A program made the position numbers and the translations under genes. Source: an uncultured Christensenella sp. (GTDB lineage: Bacteria > Bacillota > Clostridia > Christensenellales > Borkfalkiaceae). Taken from it: DNA of 64,000 nucleotides. Each line of letters begins with the position of its first letter. Within the stretch, counting starts at the first letter, position 1. Under the pieces are notes generated by a model. That model saw only the letters and a program-made list of their open reading frames with translations, did no database searches and was not told the origin of the DNA. This document shows positions 1 to 8,296 of this stretch, piece by piece. The stretch is from contig CAJTLF010000012.1 in NCBI GenBank assembly GCA_910577555.1, forward strand, positions 6,395 to 70,394, in the 5' to 3' direction.

Positions 1-2
1 TC

Positions 3-134
3 GGCGTGCGCGTGGGCGAACAGGTTGAAGTTATCAGCTTTTCGCTTTTAAAAAGCAGCGTTTTAATTTCCTGCGCGGCGGTAAGGGTGGGGCTCAGAAA
101 GTCGCTCGCACAAAAAATTCAGGTGAGCGTATGA
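3..134 (+). CDS. feoA: FeoA-like ferrous iron transport protein, C-terminal fragment
   Basis: An open frame entering from the left edge ends in TGA at 132-134. The visible 43 residues run VRVGEQVEVISFS and later AAVRVGLRKSLAQKI, the beta-rich SH3-like C-terminus of FeoA. FeoA is a small cytoplasmic partner of the iron permease FeoB. The stop overlaps the feoB start as ATGA (131-134), so the two are translationally coupled. Length and start cannot be judged because the gene is cut. Identity rests on the fold-like pattern plus the feoB neighbour. Confidence 0.75.
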   Translation, partial: GVRVGEQVEVISFSLLKSSVLISCAAVRVGLRKSLAQKIQVSV

Positions 135-1873
135 GCATATTCGCATTTGCGGCAAGGCGGACGGGCAGGGCGGAAGCCCAAAGCGCACCGATAAAAAAAG
201 TAGTGCTTGCGGGCAACCCCAACGCGGGCAAAACCACTCTTTTCAACGCGCTCACGGGCAGTAATCTGCGCACGGGCAACTTCCACGGCGTAACCACTTC
301 GCCCGCAAGCCGCAGGCGCGGCAATATACTTTTCGTCGACGTGCCTGGGGCTTACGCTTTCAAAACTTATTCGATGGAAGAAAAGTCTGCAATCGACGAA
401 ATCAAGTCGTGCGATTTGGTAATAAACGTGGTGGACGCGCTCACTCTGGAAAACAGCTTGAACCTTACCCGTCAGATAATTTCAACGGGCGCAAAGACGG
501 TAGTCTACCTTACCAAGCTCGACGCGTTAAAGCGGCGGGGCGGTTGGGTAAACGCAGAAAAGCTTTCCGCTTTTCTGGGCGTTCCCGTGCTCGATTGTCC
601 GCCGAAATCGCTCAAAAAAATGCTCAAAAACGGTGAAAACCTGCAATTTTTCGGTGAAAAGGCGTCGATTTTCGGTGAAAACTGTGTGAAATCTTTCACA
701 CAGTTTTCACTTAACGACGCTTATTCGAGCGGAACGGTAAAGGTTTCAAAGACGGATAGGCTCTTTTACAACCGATATTTCGCGCTCTTTGCGTTTGTAA
801 TTTCCATAATTTCAATGTTCTTTTTAGCTTTTCATCCGCTCATGCCGGGGGCTTATTTAAAGGGCTTGACGGAAAATTTAATCTCTTTATTTTCCGATTT
901 TTTAACGGCGAAAATGCAGAACGAAGCTGTAATTTCGCTGTTGGAAGAAGGTATTCTGGGCGGCGCGGGCAGCGTTATTGCGTTCGTTCCGCAAATCTTT
1001 ATACTGTATTTATTTCTTACATTGCTCGATGAAAGCGGCGTAACTTCCGCGCTCGCGTTCGCAACGGACGGGCTTTTCGAAAAGGCTAATTTGTCGGGCA
1101 GAGCGGCGTTTTCTCTCGTTTCGGGCTTCGGTTGCACCGCCGCGGCAATACTCACAACCCGCGGATATTCCACGCCGAACGCGCAGAAAAGAACGGTTGC
1201 AATACTGCCTTTCGTGCCTTGCGGGGCAAAATTACCCGTATTTTTGACCTTTTTATCCCCGCTGTTCAAAAATCCGTTCCCCGCGATAACCTGCTTTTAC
1301 TTTGCAGGGATTGCCGCGTCTTTACTCGTTTCCATGGCTGTAAAGGGGGGTAAGGAAGGGCTTTTGAGCGAAGTCGCGCCCATAACCCTGCCCAAATTCA
1401 AAACGGTTTTAATTAAGTTGTGTTTTTACGTAAAAGGGTTTATAATTAAAGTAGCGGGAATAGTTACGCTTTTTTGCGTATTTTCCTGGGTTTTGGCGCA
1501 CTATTCGTTTACTTTCCGCTACGTTGCAGTGGAAGAAAGTATGCTTGCGGGCTTATCCAAAGTAATTCTGCCGCTGTTTTATCCTATGGGCGTTACCGAC
1601 TGGCGCGTGGCTTACGCGGTACTTTGCGGCTTTGCGGCAAAGGAAAACGTGGCGGCAACCCTTGCAATGCTTTTACCTGCGGGCGTCGGGTTAAACCTTT
1701 CCGCAACCCTTGCAATTTGCACCTTTATGCTGTTCTGTCCCGCTTGTATTTCGGCTTTTTCCGCGTCTGTAAAGGAAACGGGGCTTAAATTTACGCTGAA
1801 ATGCGTCGTTTTACAGCTTATTTTAGCCTTTTTGGGCGCGTATTTAGTGCGGCTGATAACTGTGTTTATATGA
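131..1873 (+). CDS. feoB: Ferrous iron transporter FeoB, short form
   Basis: FeoB imports Fe(II) across the cytoplasmic membrane using a GTPase domain fused to a permease. G1 is GNPNAGKTT (about residues 28-36), G3 is DVPGAYAF and G4 is LTKLD. The membrane half has both gate signatures: GFGCTAAAILTTR followed by PFVPCGAKLPVF, and later GFAAKENV. At 580 residues it is shorter than most FeoB proteins (650-750 or more). The missing part is the helical segment between GTPase and membrane domain, which is replaced here by a short 7-residue-repeat linker (see the repeat at 631-710). The start is ATG 131 overlapping feoA. Its own stop overlaps the next start by ATGA. Family assignment is firm. Confidence 0.95.
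   Translation: MSIFAFAARRTGRAEAQSAPIKKVVLAGNPNAGKTTLFNALTGSNLRTGNFHGVTTSPASRRRGNILFVDVPGAYAFKTYSMEEKSAIDEIKSCDLVINVVDALTLENSLNLTRQIISTGAKTVVYLTKLDALKRRGGWVNAEKLSAFLGVPVLDCPPKSLKKMLKNGENLQFFGEKASIFGENCVKSFTQFSLNDAYSSGTVKVSKTDRLFYNRYFALFAFVISIISMFFLAFHPLMPGAYLKGLTENLISLFSDFLTAKMQNEAVISLLEEGILGGAGSVIAFVPQIFILYLFLTLLDESGVTSALAFATDGLFEKANLSGRAAFSLVSGFGCTAAAILTTRGYSTPNAQKRTVAILPFVPCGAKLPVFLTFLSPLFKNPFPAITCFYFAGIAASLLVSMAVKGGKEGLLSEVAPITLPKFKTVLIKLCFYVKGFIIKVAGIVTLFCVFSWVLAHYSFTFRYVAVEESMLAGLSKVILPLFYPMGVTDWRVAYAVLCGFAAKENVAATLAMLLPAGVGLNLSATLAICTFMLFCPACISAFSASVKETGLKFTLKCVVLQLILAFLGAYLVRLITVFI
631..710 (+). repeat. 21-bp tandem repeat and perfect inverted repeat inside feoB
   Basis: CGGTGAAAA recurs at 631, 652 and 673, an exact 21-bp period that encodes a degenerate 7-residue unit (xFGExxx). 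The last copy opens a perfect 17-bp inverted repeat, 675-691 against 694-710, with a 2-nt loop. The stretch encodes the linker between the GTPase and membrane domains of FeoB. Confidence 0.85.
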
Positions 1874-2694
1874 AAACTTTTACCGTTGAAAACGATTGCG
1901 ATTTAAAAACATTTACCGACTGCGTCTTTCCGCAGGGGGCGTTCTGTCTTGCCGCGCTCTTGCGCGCCCGCGACGTCAAAGTGAACGGCGTGCGGGTCGG
2001 AAAGGGCGGTTTTGCCCTGAAAACGGGCGATATCGTGGCGTATTACACCAATTTCAAGCAGGAGAGCTCGCCCAGCCATACGGTGATTTATCAGGACGAA
2101 AACGCGCTTATAGCAGATAAATTTTCGGGCGTTTCGGTAGAAGGGCTTACCTGCGAACTGCGCGAAAAGGGGGATTACAGACCTTGCCACCGCCTTGACA
2201 GGAATACGCAGGGCTTGTTGGCGTTTGCAAAAAACGACGGCGCGGAACGGGAAATTCTTTCGGCGTTTAAAGAGCGGCGGGTGGAAAAGGAGTATATCGC
2301 CCTTTGCAAAAACAATTTTAAAGAAAAAAGCGCGGTTTTAACCGCTTTTCTTGTGAAAGACGATAAAAAATCGCTTGTAAAGGTATTTGCAAAGCCCGTT
2401 GCGGGCGGGGTGAAGATAGTCACCGAATACGAAGTTTTGCGCGTTTCGGGGGATATTGCGCTGGTGCGAGTAAAGCTGCATACGGGCAAAACTCACCAGA
2501 TAAGGGCGCATACGGCGTTTATCGGCTGTCCCGTTTTGGGCGACGAAAAGTACGGCGACAACGCCTTAAACGCCAAATATAACGCAAAAAGACAGCGGTT
2601 GATAAGCAAATCGTTGAAATTCGAGTTTACGGGCGGGCTTGCGTATTTAAACGGAAAAGAGTTTAAAAGCAATTTTGATTTTGACGAAATTTAA
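1870..2694 (+). CDS. RluA-family pseudouridine synthase
   Basis: Isomerises uridine to pseudouridine in rRNA or tRNA. The catalytic RluA motif HRLDRNTQGLLAFAK is present with its aspartate, followed by later family blocks including VKLHTGKTHQIRAH and GCPVLGDEKYG. An S4-like RNA-binding segment (VNGVRVGKGGFALKTGD) precedes the catalytic domain. I place the start at ATG 1870, which overlaps the feoB stop (ATGA), rather than at an upstream in-frame ATG (1801) that lies deep inside feoB. The product is 274 aa. It is probably co-transcribed with feoAB, but no functional link is apparent. Which RNA position it modifies cannot be told from sequence. Confidence 0.9.
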   Translation: MKTFTVENDCDLKTFTDCVFPQGAFCLAALLRARDVKVNGVRVGKGGFALKTGDIVAYYTNFKQESSPSHTVIYQDENALIADKFSGVSVEGLTCELREKGDYRPCHRLDRNTQGLLAFAKNDGAEREILSAFKERRVEKEYIALCKNNFKEKSAVLTAFLVKDDKKSLVKVFAKPVAGGVKIVTEYEVLRVSGDIALVRVKLHTGKTHQIRAHTAFIGCPVLGDEKYGDNALNAKYNAKRQRLISKSLKFEFTGGLAYLNGKEFKSNFDFDEI

Positions 2695-2699
2695 TTTAA

Positions 2700-2726
2700 A
2701 CGGGGCGGCTTAAAAAGCCGCCCCGT
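2700..2726. terminator. Bidirectional terminator hairpin
   Basis: ACGGGGCGGCT and AGCCGCCCCGT form an 11-bp stem with a 5-nt loop, between the convergent pseudouridine synthase and methyltransferase genes. Confidence 0.8.
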
Positions 2727-2730
2727 TACC

Positions 2731-4512
2731 TTATATTCCTTTTTTCCGTTCTGCCGCGCCCAGTCTTTCCGCGGCTATTTCGAAGTATTCCTTGTTTAGC
2801 TCTATACCTATAAATTTCCTGCCCGTGTTCAGGCACGCCGCACCCGTCGTTCCGCTGCCCGCGAACGGGTCTATGACGACGTCGCCTTCGTTCGTGTGAA
2901 TTTCTATTATTTCGCGCATAAGCTGCAGGCTCTTTTGGGTGGGGTGGGCGGTTCTTTCCTTGCCCGAAACGGTACTCGTTTCAAACGTACTTCTAAGGTA
3001 AGGCTTATCGCCCTTGTTAAAGGTCCATTTCGCGCCCTTTTTTACACCCCATACGGCAAATTCCATATCCTGAACGTATCGCCTTTCGATATTTCTCGGC
3101 ATCGGGTTTGACTTTTTCCAGACTATTACGTCCTTTACTTCGAGATTGCTCTCTTCCATAACCTTTATAATGAAGCTTATAAAGCGGTAGGAGCAGAAAA
3201 TAATCATCGAGCCGTTTTTGTCCAGAATTTTTTCGTACTTGGGAATCCACGAAAAAATGTCCGCATTTTTATCCCATTCGCCGAAATCTACGCCCTTTCT
3301 GGGGCATTTCAGCGTGTTGAAGTTGTTTTCACGCGAAATATTGTACGGCGGGTCGCATATTACGTGGTTTACTTTCACGCCGCTTTTTATCAGCTCGTCG
3401 ATTACCGTATAGGCGTTTGCGTGATACAGCTCGTAGCTTTCCGTTTTAATAACCGCGCTTACGAGTTCGTTTATAATCTGGTCGCCTATCGCCTTTGAAA
3501 GTAGCGGCGGCACGGCGTTGCCTATCTGTCGGCAAACGGCTATTTTAGAGCCGCAGAAGTGGAAATCGTCGTTAAAGCTCTGCAAACGCGCCGCTTCGCG
3601 CGGGGTTATCGCGCGGTTTAAATAGGGGTGGGAGTTCTTTCCGTTAGACGGAGTGTCGAAACGGGTGTCTACGGTAGGGCTTACCGCGTCCCATTCCAGC
3701 CGCGACCAGGTGGTGGAAAATTTCTGTTTCCCGTGCAGGCTTTTAGGCAGATATTCCTTGCCCTTTTCCGCGGGAATCATTTTAAGCTTGGCAATAGCGG
3801 CGGGGGAATGGTTGCTCGCCTTATGAAATTGCAGGCATTTGCCGCGCATTGCGCTCTGGTATTCGCTCTGCGGCGGGTTGAGATAATCCGAAATTACTTC
3901 GCCTTCGCCGCTTTCGAGATATGAAAGGTCTGAAATGGCGTCCCTTACCGTTACGGCAATATCCGACGGGTTGGGGAAATTGATGAATTTTTGCTTAGAC
4001 GCAATAAAAAAGGCGCGTTCGCGGCTTTGCGGCACGCCGTAGTTCTTTGCGTTGAGCACGCCGTAATTTACTATGTAACCGAGATTTTCGATTTCCCTTA
4101 AAATTTCGTCGCGGAAGTAATGGTTGGTTGAGTTTAGTATGTTTTTGACGTTCTCTATTATGAAAAGCTCGGGACTGAGTTCCCTTACTATGCTAAGGTA
4201 TTCCCTGAAAAGGAAGTTGCGCGGGTCGTTAAGTCCCCTGTTTTTGCCCTTTAAGCTGAAGCCCTGGCAGGGCGGCCCGCCTATAATCATATTCACGCCC
4301 TTTTCGCGGGCAAGCTCTATTATCTTTCGTTTTACTTCTTCGTCGAGAATGTTTCCGCAAACGACCGTCGCCGAAGGAAAGTTGTGCGCAAACGTTTTTA
4401 CGGCGGATTGGTCGAAATCGAGTCCGACTGCCGTTTCAAATCCGTCCGCGAGATGAAGTCCGGCGGAAAACCCGCCCGCCCCGCAAAATAAATCGAGTAT
4501 TTTAAATTCCAT
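2731..4512 (-). CDS. Fused DNA methyltransferase: C5-cytosine domain plus DPPY amino-methyltransferase domain
   Basis: A 593-aa protein joins two complete methyltransferases. The first (about residues 1-350) is a C5-cytosine enzyme: motif I LDLFCGAGGFSAG, catalytic Cys82 in GGPPCQGF, the ENV motif, QSRERAF, and closing motif GNAVPP. The second (about 370-593) has CDPPYN near residue 385 and then FAGSGTTG near 548. That motif order marks a beta-class N6-adenine or N4-cytosine enzyme. Both catalytic signatures are intact, so one polypeptide may place two kinds of methyl mark. It diverges from an HNH nuclease gene, forming a likely type II restriction-modification locus. The promoter is predicted at 4560-4588. 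Target sequences are unknown. Confidence 0.92.
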   Translation of the reverse strand: MEFKILDLFCGAGGFSAGLHLADGFETAVGLDFDQSAVKTFAHNFPSATVVCGNILDEEVKRKIIELAREKGVNMIIGGPPCQGFSLKGKNRGLNDPRNFLFREYLSIVRELSPELFIIENVKNILNSTNHYFRDEILREIENLGYIVNYGVLNAKNYGVPQSRERAFFIASKQKFINFPNPSDIAVTVRDAISDLSYLESGEGEVISDYLNPPQSEYQSAMRGKCLQFHKASNHSPAAIAKLKMIPAEKGKEYLPKSLHGKQKFSTTWSRLEWDAVSPTVDTRFDTPSNGKNSHPYLNRAITPREAARLQSFNDDFHFCGSKIAVCRQIGNAVPPLLSKAIGDQIINELVSAVIKTESYELYHANAYTVIDELIKSGVKVNHVICDPPYNISRENNFNTLKCPRKGVDFGEWDKNADIFSWIPKYEKILDKNGSMIIFCSYRFISFIIKVMEESNLEVKDVIVWKKSNPMPRNIERRYVQDMEFAVWGVKKGAKWTFNKGDKPYLRSTFETSTVSGKERTAHPTQKSLQLMREIIEIHTNEGDVVIDPFAGSGTTGAACLNTGRKFIGIELNKEYFEIAAERLGAAERKKGI

Positions 4513-4559
4513 CTCACGAAACTCCGTATTGAGGTAAAATATTTTAATCCCTCAAAAAT

Positions 4560-4588
4560 ATTTTATCATACGGTGTTGAAAAATACAA
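4560..4588 (-). promoter_or_regulatory. Sigma-A promoter for the methyltransferase
   Basis: On the minus strand TTGTAT (4588-4583), a 17-bp spacer, then TAAAAT (4565-4560). It interpenetrates the divergent endonuclease promoter at 4576-4604. Confidence 0.6.
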
Positions 4589-4604
4589 GTTTTTTTGATA
4601 TAAT
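4576..4604 (+). promoter_or_regulatory. Sigma-A promoter for the HNH endonuclease
   Basis: TTGAAA (4576-4581), 17 bp, TATAAT (4599-4604). A Shine-Dalgarno AAGGGGGA precedes the ATG at 4637. Confidence 0.75.
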
Positions 4605-4636
4605 ATCGTTAAAAATAGGGACAAGGGGGAACGCGT

Positions 4637-5854
4637 ATGAAGGTAAGCGCATTTTTGGAAGAACGGACCCAACCTTTATTGCTGGGCGCGTTTTACGGAA
4701 GATACGTTTTTTCCAAAGACGGGAAGAAAATTTATACCGAAGTAAGTTATAAATCTTCCAAGTTCGTACCCGATACCGCCAAGCTGTTGCAATCGCGCGA
4801 CCTGCTTTTGGAAAAGCTGAACGCAGTCTGTGCGCGGCAACCTTTCTTTAAGGACTGCACCAACAAAGAGTCGGAAAGCCCTAAAATAGTGCTGCGGTTT
4901 ATACTCGAAAACGATTTGAATTTATCGCAAAACAGCTTTTACAACAAGCTGTACGTAAAATTGATGAGCGAAGATTTTATATACGACGAAGGGCTTACGG
5001 AGAGCAAAAAACAGTTCATACGCGGCTTTGCCGAGTCGCGCGGGAGTATAGATACCAACAGACCGCTGCTTGCGCTCGATTATTTTTATAATTCCGTTAA
5101 CGAAGTAAAGCGGGCGAGAGTTCTATACGACTATCTGAACGTACCGTTCAGCGTGCTTAATTTCAATTCGCGCGAGTTGCAGAGCGAGTACATAGCGGGC
5201 AAAAAGCGCAACACTCAGTTGAGATTCAATCTTTTCTGGTATTTAAGCAATATCGGGCTTTTAAACGATTACAAGGCGGAGATTGTAAGGAAAGTTTATA
5301 CGGACAAAAACGTGAAGTATTTGCGCACGGAAAACGGGGTGCATTATTTCAGTTGTCCCGAAATTACGCCGAACAGGAAAGATACTTTCGATTTTCGCCT
5401 GAGATATTACTACAACAACGTTTTCGGCAAGGAGCTGTCTGCGTTTGAAATCGGGGAACTCAGAAAAGAGCTTAAATTCGACGGCGAACCGCGCGATTTC
5501 AAGAGAAATCTCGGGCTGATTGAAATGATACGGCTGTACGCGCCCGACGAGTGCGCGGCGTGCGGAACTACCAAAACGTACACGCACAAGAACACGGGCA
5601 GGCAGTATTTCGAGCATCATCACGTTATTTCGCTGGGAAAAAATTACGAGCTTGACGACGAGAACAATATAGTCAAGCTTTGCCCAACCTGTCACCGGAC
5701 GGTGAAAAAGGGGTCTGCGCCCGAGAACGAGCAGAAGGAAGTAATTGCGAAAATTCTTAAAAACCGTGCCAACGTTTACGCGTTCGCAAGTCAGATTTTC
5801 GATACGGACGACTTTGACGTGATAACCGATAAAATATGGCGGGCGTTGAAATAA
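4637..5854 (+). CDS. HNH endonuclease, likely type II restriction enzyme
   Basis: A 405-aa protein with a zinc-stabilised HNH (beta-beta-alpha-metal) domain at its C-terminus. CAACG near residue 305 and CPTCHR near 350 give the two CxxC pairs; between them FEHHHVISLG carries the catalytic histidines, and the later NNIVKLCPTCH block completes the motif. The first 300 residues contain no motif I recognise and presumably bind DNA. The divergent neighbour is a fused methyltransferase, so this is most simply its cognate restriction enzyme. It is spaced from that gene by only 124 bp containing two overlapping promoters. A homing or solitary HNH nuclease is less likely given the methyltransferase. 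Confidence 0.85.
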   Translation: MKVSAFLEERTQPLLLGAFYGRYVFSKDGKKIYTEVSYKSSKFVPDTAKLLQSRDLLLEKLNAVCARQPFFKDCTNKESESPKIVLRFILENDLNLSQNSFYNKLYVKLMSEDFIYDEGLTESKKQFIRGFAESRGSIDTNRPLLALDYFYNSVNEVKRARVLYDYLNVPFSVLNFNSRELQSEYIAGKKRNTQLRFNLFWYLSNIGLLNDYKAEIVRKVYTDKNVKYLRTENGVHYFSCPEITPNRKDTFDFRLRYYYNNVFGKELSAFEIGELRKELKFDGEPRDFKRNLGLIEMIRLYAPDECAACGTTKTYTHKNTGRQYFEHHHVISLGKNYELDDENNIVKLCPTCHRTVKKGSAPENEQKEVIAKILKNRANVYAFASQIFDTDDFDVITDKIWRALK

Positions 5855-5867
5855 TAGTATTTAAAGA

Positions 5868-5903
5868 CCACCGCGGAAGAATTTTCAAATTCTTCCGCGG
5901 TGG
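5868..5903 (+). terminator. Terminator after the HNH gene
   Basis: A perfect 17-bp stem (5868-5884 with 5887-5903) with a 2-nt loop, followed by a T-rich tract. Confidence 0.8.
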
Positions 5904-5928
5904 GTTTGGTTTTACGGTTTGGGCGGGT

Positions 5929-6028
5929 GGATTGCTTCGTCGCTACGCTTCTCGCAATGACGGGAGAGAACGCTCGGAACGACAAAAGAAAGTGTCATTT
6001 CGAGCATGCCGAGAAATCTCTTCGTATA
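5929..6028. repeat. Dispersed hairpin repeats (copy group 1)
   Basis: A copy of the ATTGCTTCGTCGCTACGC...TCGCAATGACG element lies at 5929-5963. It is followed by a second palindromic family, GTCATTTCGAGCATGCCGAG with AAATCTC, at about 5993-6020. Related copies occur at about 16019, 16136, 16524, 16645, 22786, 22868 and 39264. These are non-coding mobile palindromes; short frames across them are not genes. Confidence 0.75.
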
Positions 6029-6035
6029 GTTTTAT

Positions 6036-7409
6036 TTATCTCTTATCTATGGGGACATATTCGCGGCGGTCCTGAACGCATGCGTAGGCGGGGCGGATAA
6101 TCTTTCCACCGCATAAAAGCTCTTCTATGCGGTGCGCCGACCAGCCCGCTATTCTCGCTATTGCAAAGAGCGGCGTATACAGTGCGGCGGGGAGCTTTAA
6201 CGTGGAGTACACGAAGCCTGAATAAAAGTCTACGTTGGGGGTTAGCGGCTTGTGCAAATTCTTTTTGGCGTTGGTAATTTCGGACGCCGCGGTTGCAACC
6301 GTTTCGTAGAGCGCGAACTCTTCTTCAAGCCCCTTGGCTTTTGCAAGCTTTTCCGCGTAAATTTTCAGAACCTCCGCGCGCGGGTCGGAAAGGGTGTAAA
6401 CCGCGTGCCCCACTCCGTACACGAGCCCCGTCTTATCGAACGCTTTTTTATCGATAATCTTTTCAACGTAGTCGTAAACGGCGTCGCGCGAACCCGTCTT
6501 TACGTTCTGCTTGATATTTTCGAGCATCTGCATAACCTTCACGTTCGCGCCGCCGTGCTTGGGTCCTTTTAGGGAGCCGAGCGACGCCGCCGTGGAAGAG
6601 TAGGTGTCCGTTCCCGTGGAGGTTGCAAGGTGTGTGGTGAAGGTGGACGCGTTACCGCCGCCGTGGTCGGCGTGCAGGGTAAGGCATACGTCTAAAACCT
6701 TTGCTTCCAAATCGGTAAACGAGTTGTCCTTTCTCAGAACGTGCAGAATATTCTGCGCGGTGGAGTATTCCGCCACGGGTTTATGTATTACCAGCGAGCC
6801 GTCGTCCGTGTCGTAATAGCGGTAGGCGCGGTAGGAGTACGCCGCGAGCATTGGCAACTGCGCAATCAGTCCGAGGCATTGCCGCAATACGTTGGATATG
6901 GACGTATTGTCCGGGTCGGGGTCGTAGCCGTAAAGGCTGAGAACGCACCGCGCGAGCATATTCATTGCGTCTTTTGACGGCTGTTTCATTATTACGTCGC
7001 GCACGAAATTGCGGGGCAGGGAGCGGAAGTCGGAAAGTATTGCGCAAAAGCTTTCAAGCTCGCTTGCCGCGGGCAGTTTTCCGAATAGCAGAAGATAAGC
7101 CGTTTCTTCAAAGCCGAACCTGTTCTCTTCAACCGCGTTTTTTACCAAGTCCTTTACGTTATAGCCGCGGTAGTGCAGTTCGCCCTTTACGGGGACGCGC
7201 TTGCCGTCCCGTTCGTCCCACGCGGTTACTTCGGATATTTCCGTAAGCCCGCACAGCACGCCCTTGCCGTCTGCGTCGCGCAAGCCGCGCTTGACGTCGT
7301 ACCGTTCGTACGCCGACGGTACGATATTGTCGTTTTGCGATGCCAAGGTTGCAAGGCTGGTTATTTCGTGCGAGTGTTTTACGATTAAATCTGCGTCTTT
7401 AAAATTCAA
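6036..7409 (-). CDS. gltA: Citrate synthase
   Basis: Condenses acetyl-CoA and oxaloacetate to citrate. Catalytic residues are visible in order: the first His in LHADHGGGNASTFTTH, the second in YGVGHAVY, and the Asp in TPNVDFYSG. The length, 457 aa, is normal for the family. The start is TTG at 7409, supported by AAAGGAGC just upstream; no in-frame ATG lies at a suitable distance. It is monocistronic with its own promoter (7476-7504). In a fermentative anaerobe it probably feeds the oxidative branch to 2-oxoglutarate and glutamate. Confidence 0.95.
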   Translation of the reverse strand: MNFKDADLIVKHSHEITSLATLASQNDNIVPSAYERYDVKRGLRDADGKGVLCGLTEISEVTAWDERDGKRVPVKGELHYRGYNVKDLVKNAVEENRFGFEETAYLLLFGKLPAASELESFCAILSDFRSLPRNFVRDVIMKQPSKDAMNMLARCVLSLYGYDPDPDNTSISNVLRQCLGLIAQLPMLAAYSYRAYRYYDTDDGSLVIHKPVAEYSTAQNILHVLRKDNSFTDLEAKVLDVCLTLHADHGGGNASTFTTHLATSTGTDTYSSTAASLGSLKGPKHGGANVKVMQMLENIKQNVKTGSRDAVYDYVEKIIDKKAFDKTGLVYGVGHAVYTLSDPRAEVLKIYAEKLAKAKGLEEEFALYETVATAASEITNAKKNLHKPLTPNVDFYSGFVYSTLKLPAALYTPLFAIARIAGWSAHRIEELLCGGKIIRPAYACVQDRREYVPIDKR

Positions 7410-7475
7410 TATGCGCTCCTTTAAGTTGGGTTTGCCGTATCAGTTTTGGGGCGGCGGGGGAGTGGTTTATTGTTA

Positions 7476-7504
7476 ATTTTAACATAAAAAGGCGGAAAAG
7501 TCAA
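7476..7504 (-). promoter_or_regulatory. Sigma-A promoter for citrate synthase
   Basis: Minus strand TTGACT (7504-7499), 17-bp spacer, TAAAAT (7481-7476). Confidence 0.7.
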
Positions 7505-7552
7505 TGACGGGTCTGTGAAAAGCCCGTAAAACGGCGGTGCGGCGGACGGGGC

Positions 7553-7581
7553 TTGACTTTATTAAAAAAAGCAAGTAAAAT
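7553..7581 (+). promoter_or_regulatory. Sigma-A promoter of the STAS/sigma operon
   Basis: TTGACT (7553-7558), 17 bp, TAAAAT (7576-7581), then a leader of about 60 nt with AAAGGAA before the ATG at 7647. Confidence 0.7.
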
Positions 7582-7646
7582 GGTTATAACGACCCGCAAG
7601 GGGTTATAAGTAAGTATATCCTATATATATAAAGGAACGGAAAAAT

Positions 7647-7952
7647 ATGCAACAGGTTAAACTTTTATCTGCGGACGAAAGACTGATATTTTCGCTTTCG
7701 GGCGAGATTGACGCCGCAACGAGCGAAGATTTTTACGCGCAGGTTTGCGCCGCGTACGAGCATGATAAAAAAGACGTAACTTTCGACTGCGCCGCGCTGA
7801 CTTTTATAGACAGCACCACGCTGGGAACTTTCGTTAAAATTCTGAAAAAATTGAAGTCCGACGGGCACGAAATGGTTTTGGACAAGGTTCGCCCCAACGT
7901 GAAAAAGCTGTTCGAGATTTGCTCGCTGAACACCATTATGGAGATACGCTGA
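7647..7952 (+). CDS. STAS-domain anti-sigma factor antagonist (SpoIIAA/RsbV type)
   Basis: A 101-aa single STAS domain. The phospho-acceptor loop is FIDSTTLGTF with Ser56 at the position phosphorylated in SpoIIAA and RsbV. In the known mechanism the unphosphorylated form binds the kinase/anti-sigma factor and frees the sigma factor; phosphorylation resets it. First gene of a four-gene operon (STAS, HATPase-like, sigma factor, HATPase), each overlapping the next by 1-4 nt. Whether the output is sporulation or general stress cannot be decided from this gene alone. Confidence 0.9.
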   Translation: MQQVKLLSADERLIFSLSGEIDAATSEDFYAQVCAAYEHDKKDVTFDCAALTFIDSTTLGTFVKILKKLKSDGHEMVLDKVRPNVKKLFEICSLNTIMEIR

Positions 7953-8296
7953 TGAAAGAGTTCGAAGTAAGGTTTCACCTTTGCGACAGCGAATATATGA
8001 CTGCGTTGCGGCTGGTCTGCGGCGCGGTGGGCAGCGCGCACGGGCTGGATTTGGACGCGTTGGAAGATTTTAAGGTGTGCGTTACCGAAAGCGCGATAAT
8101 TTTAAAAAATTGCGGGTTCGATTCCGTTCGCGCGACGTTCGGCGGCGACGGCACCTGCGCCGTGATAGAAGGCGAGGGCGGCAACCCCGCAGAAGGGGAG
8201 AACGAGCTTTCGCTCGCGCTCATTTCCGCACTGGTGGACAGTTGCGAAATAGAAAGGCGGGGCGAGATTATTACCAAAGTGAAGATAAAGGTATGA
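7952..8296 (+). CDS. Degenerate RsbW/SpoIIAB-like HATPase-fold protein
   Basis: A 114-aa protein starting at ATG 7952, sharing one base with the upstream TGA. Its position between the STAS gene and the sigma gene is that of the anti-sigma kinase SpoIIAB/RsbW. The segment DFKVCVTESAIILKNCG resembles the N-box helix, but the Asn expected four residues after the Glu is Ile. I see no clear DxGxG or GxGxG nucleotide loop. It may therefore bind partners without phosphorylating them. Alternatively it is an unusually diverged active kinase. Assignment rests mainly on gene order plus this helix. Confidence 0.6.
   Translation: MKEFEVRFHLCDSEYMTALRLVCGAVGSAHGLDLDALEDFKVCVTESAIILKNCGFDSVRATFGGDGTCAVIEGEGGNPAEGENELSLALISALVDSCEIERRGEIITKVKIKV

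Noticed and set aside
5836..6100. Short open frames over the region after the HNH gene
   Set aside because: They are made of a terminator and dispersed palindromic repeats, and similar frames appear wherever the repeat occurs.
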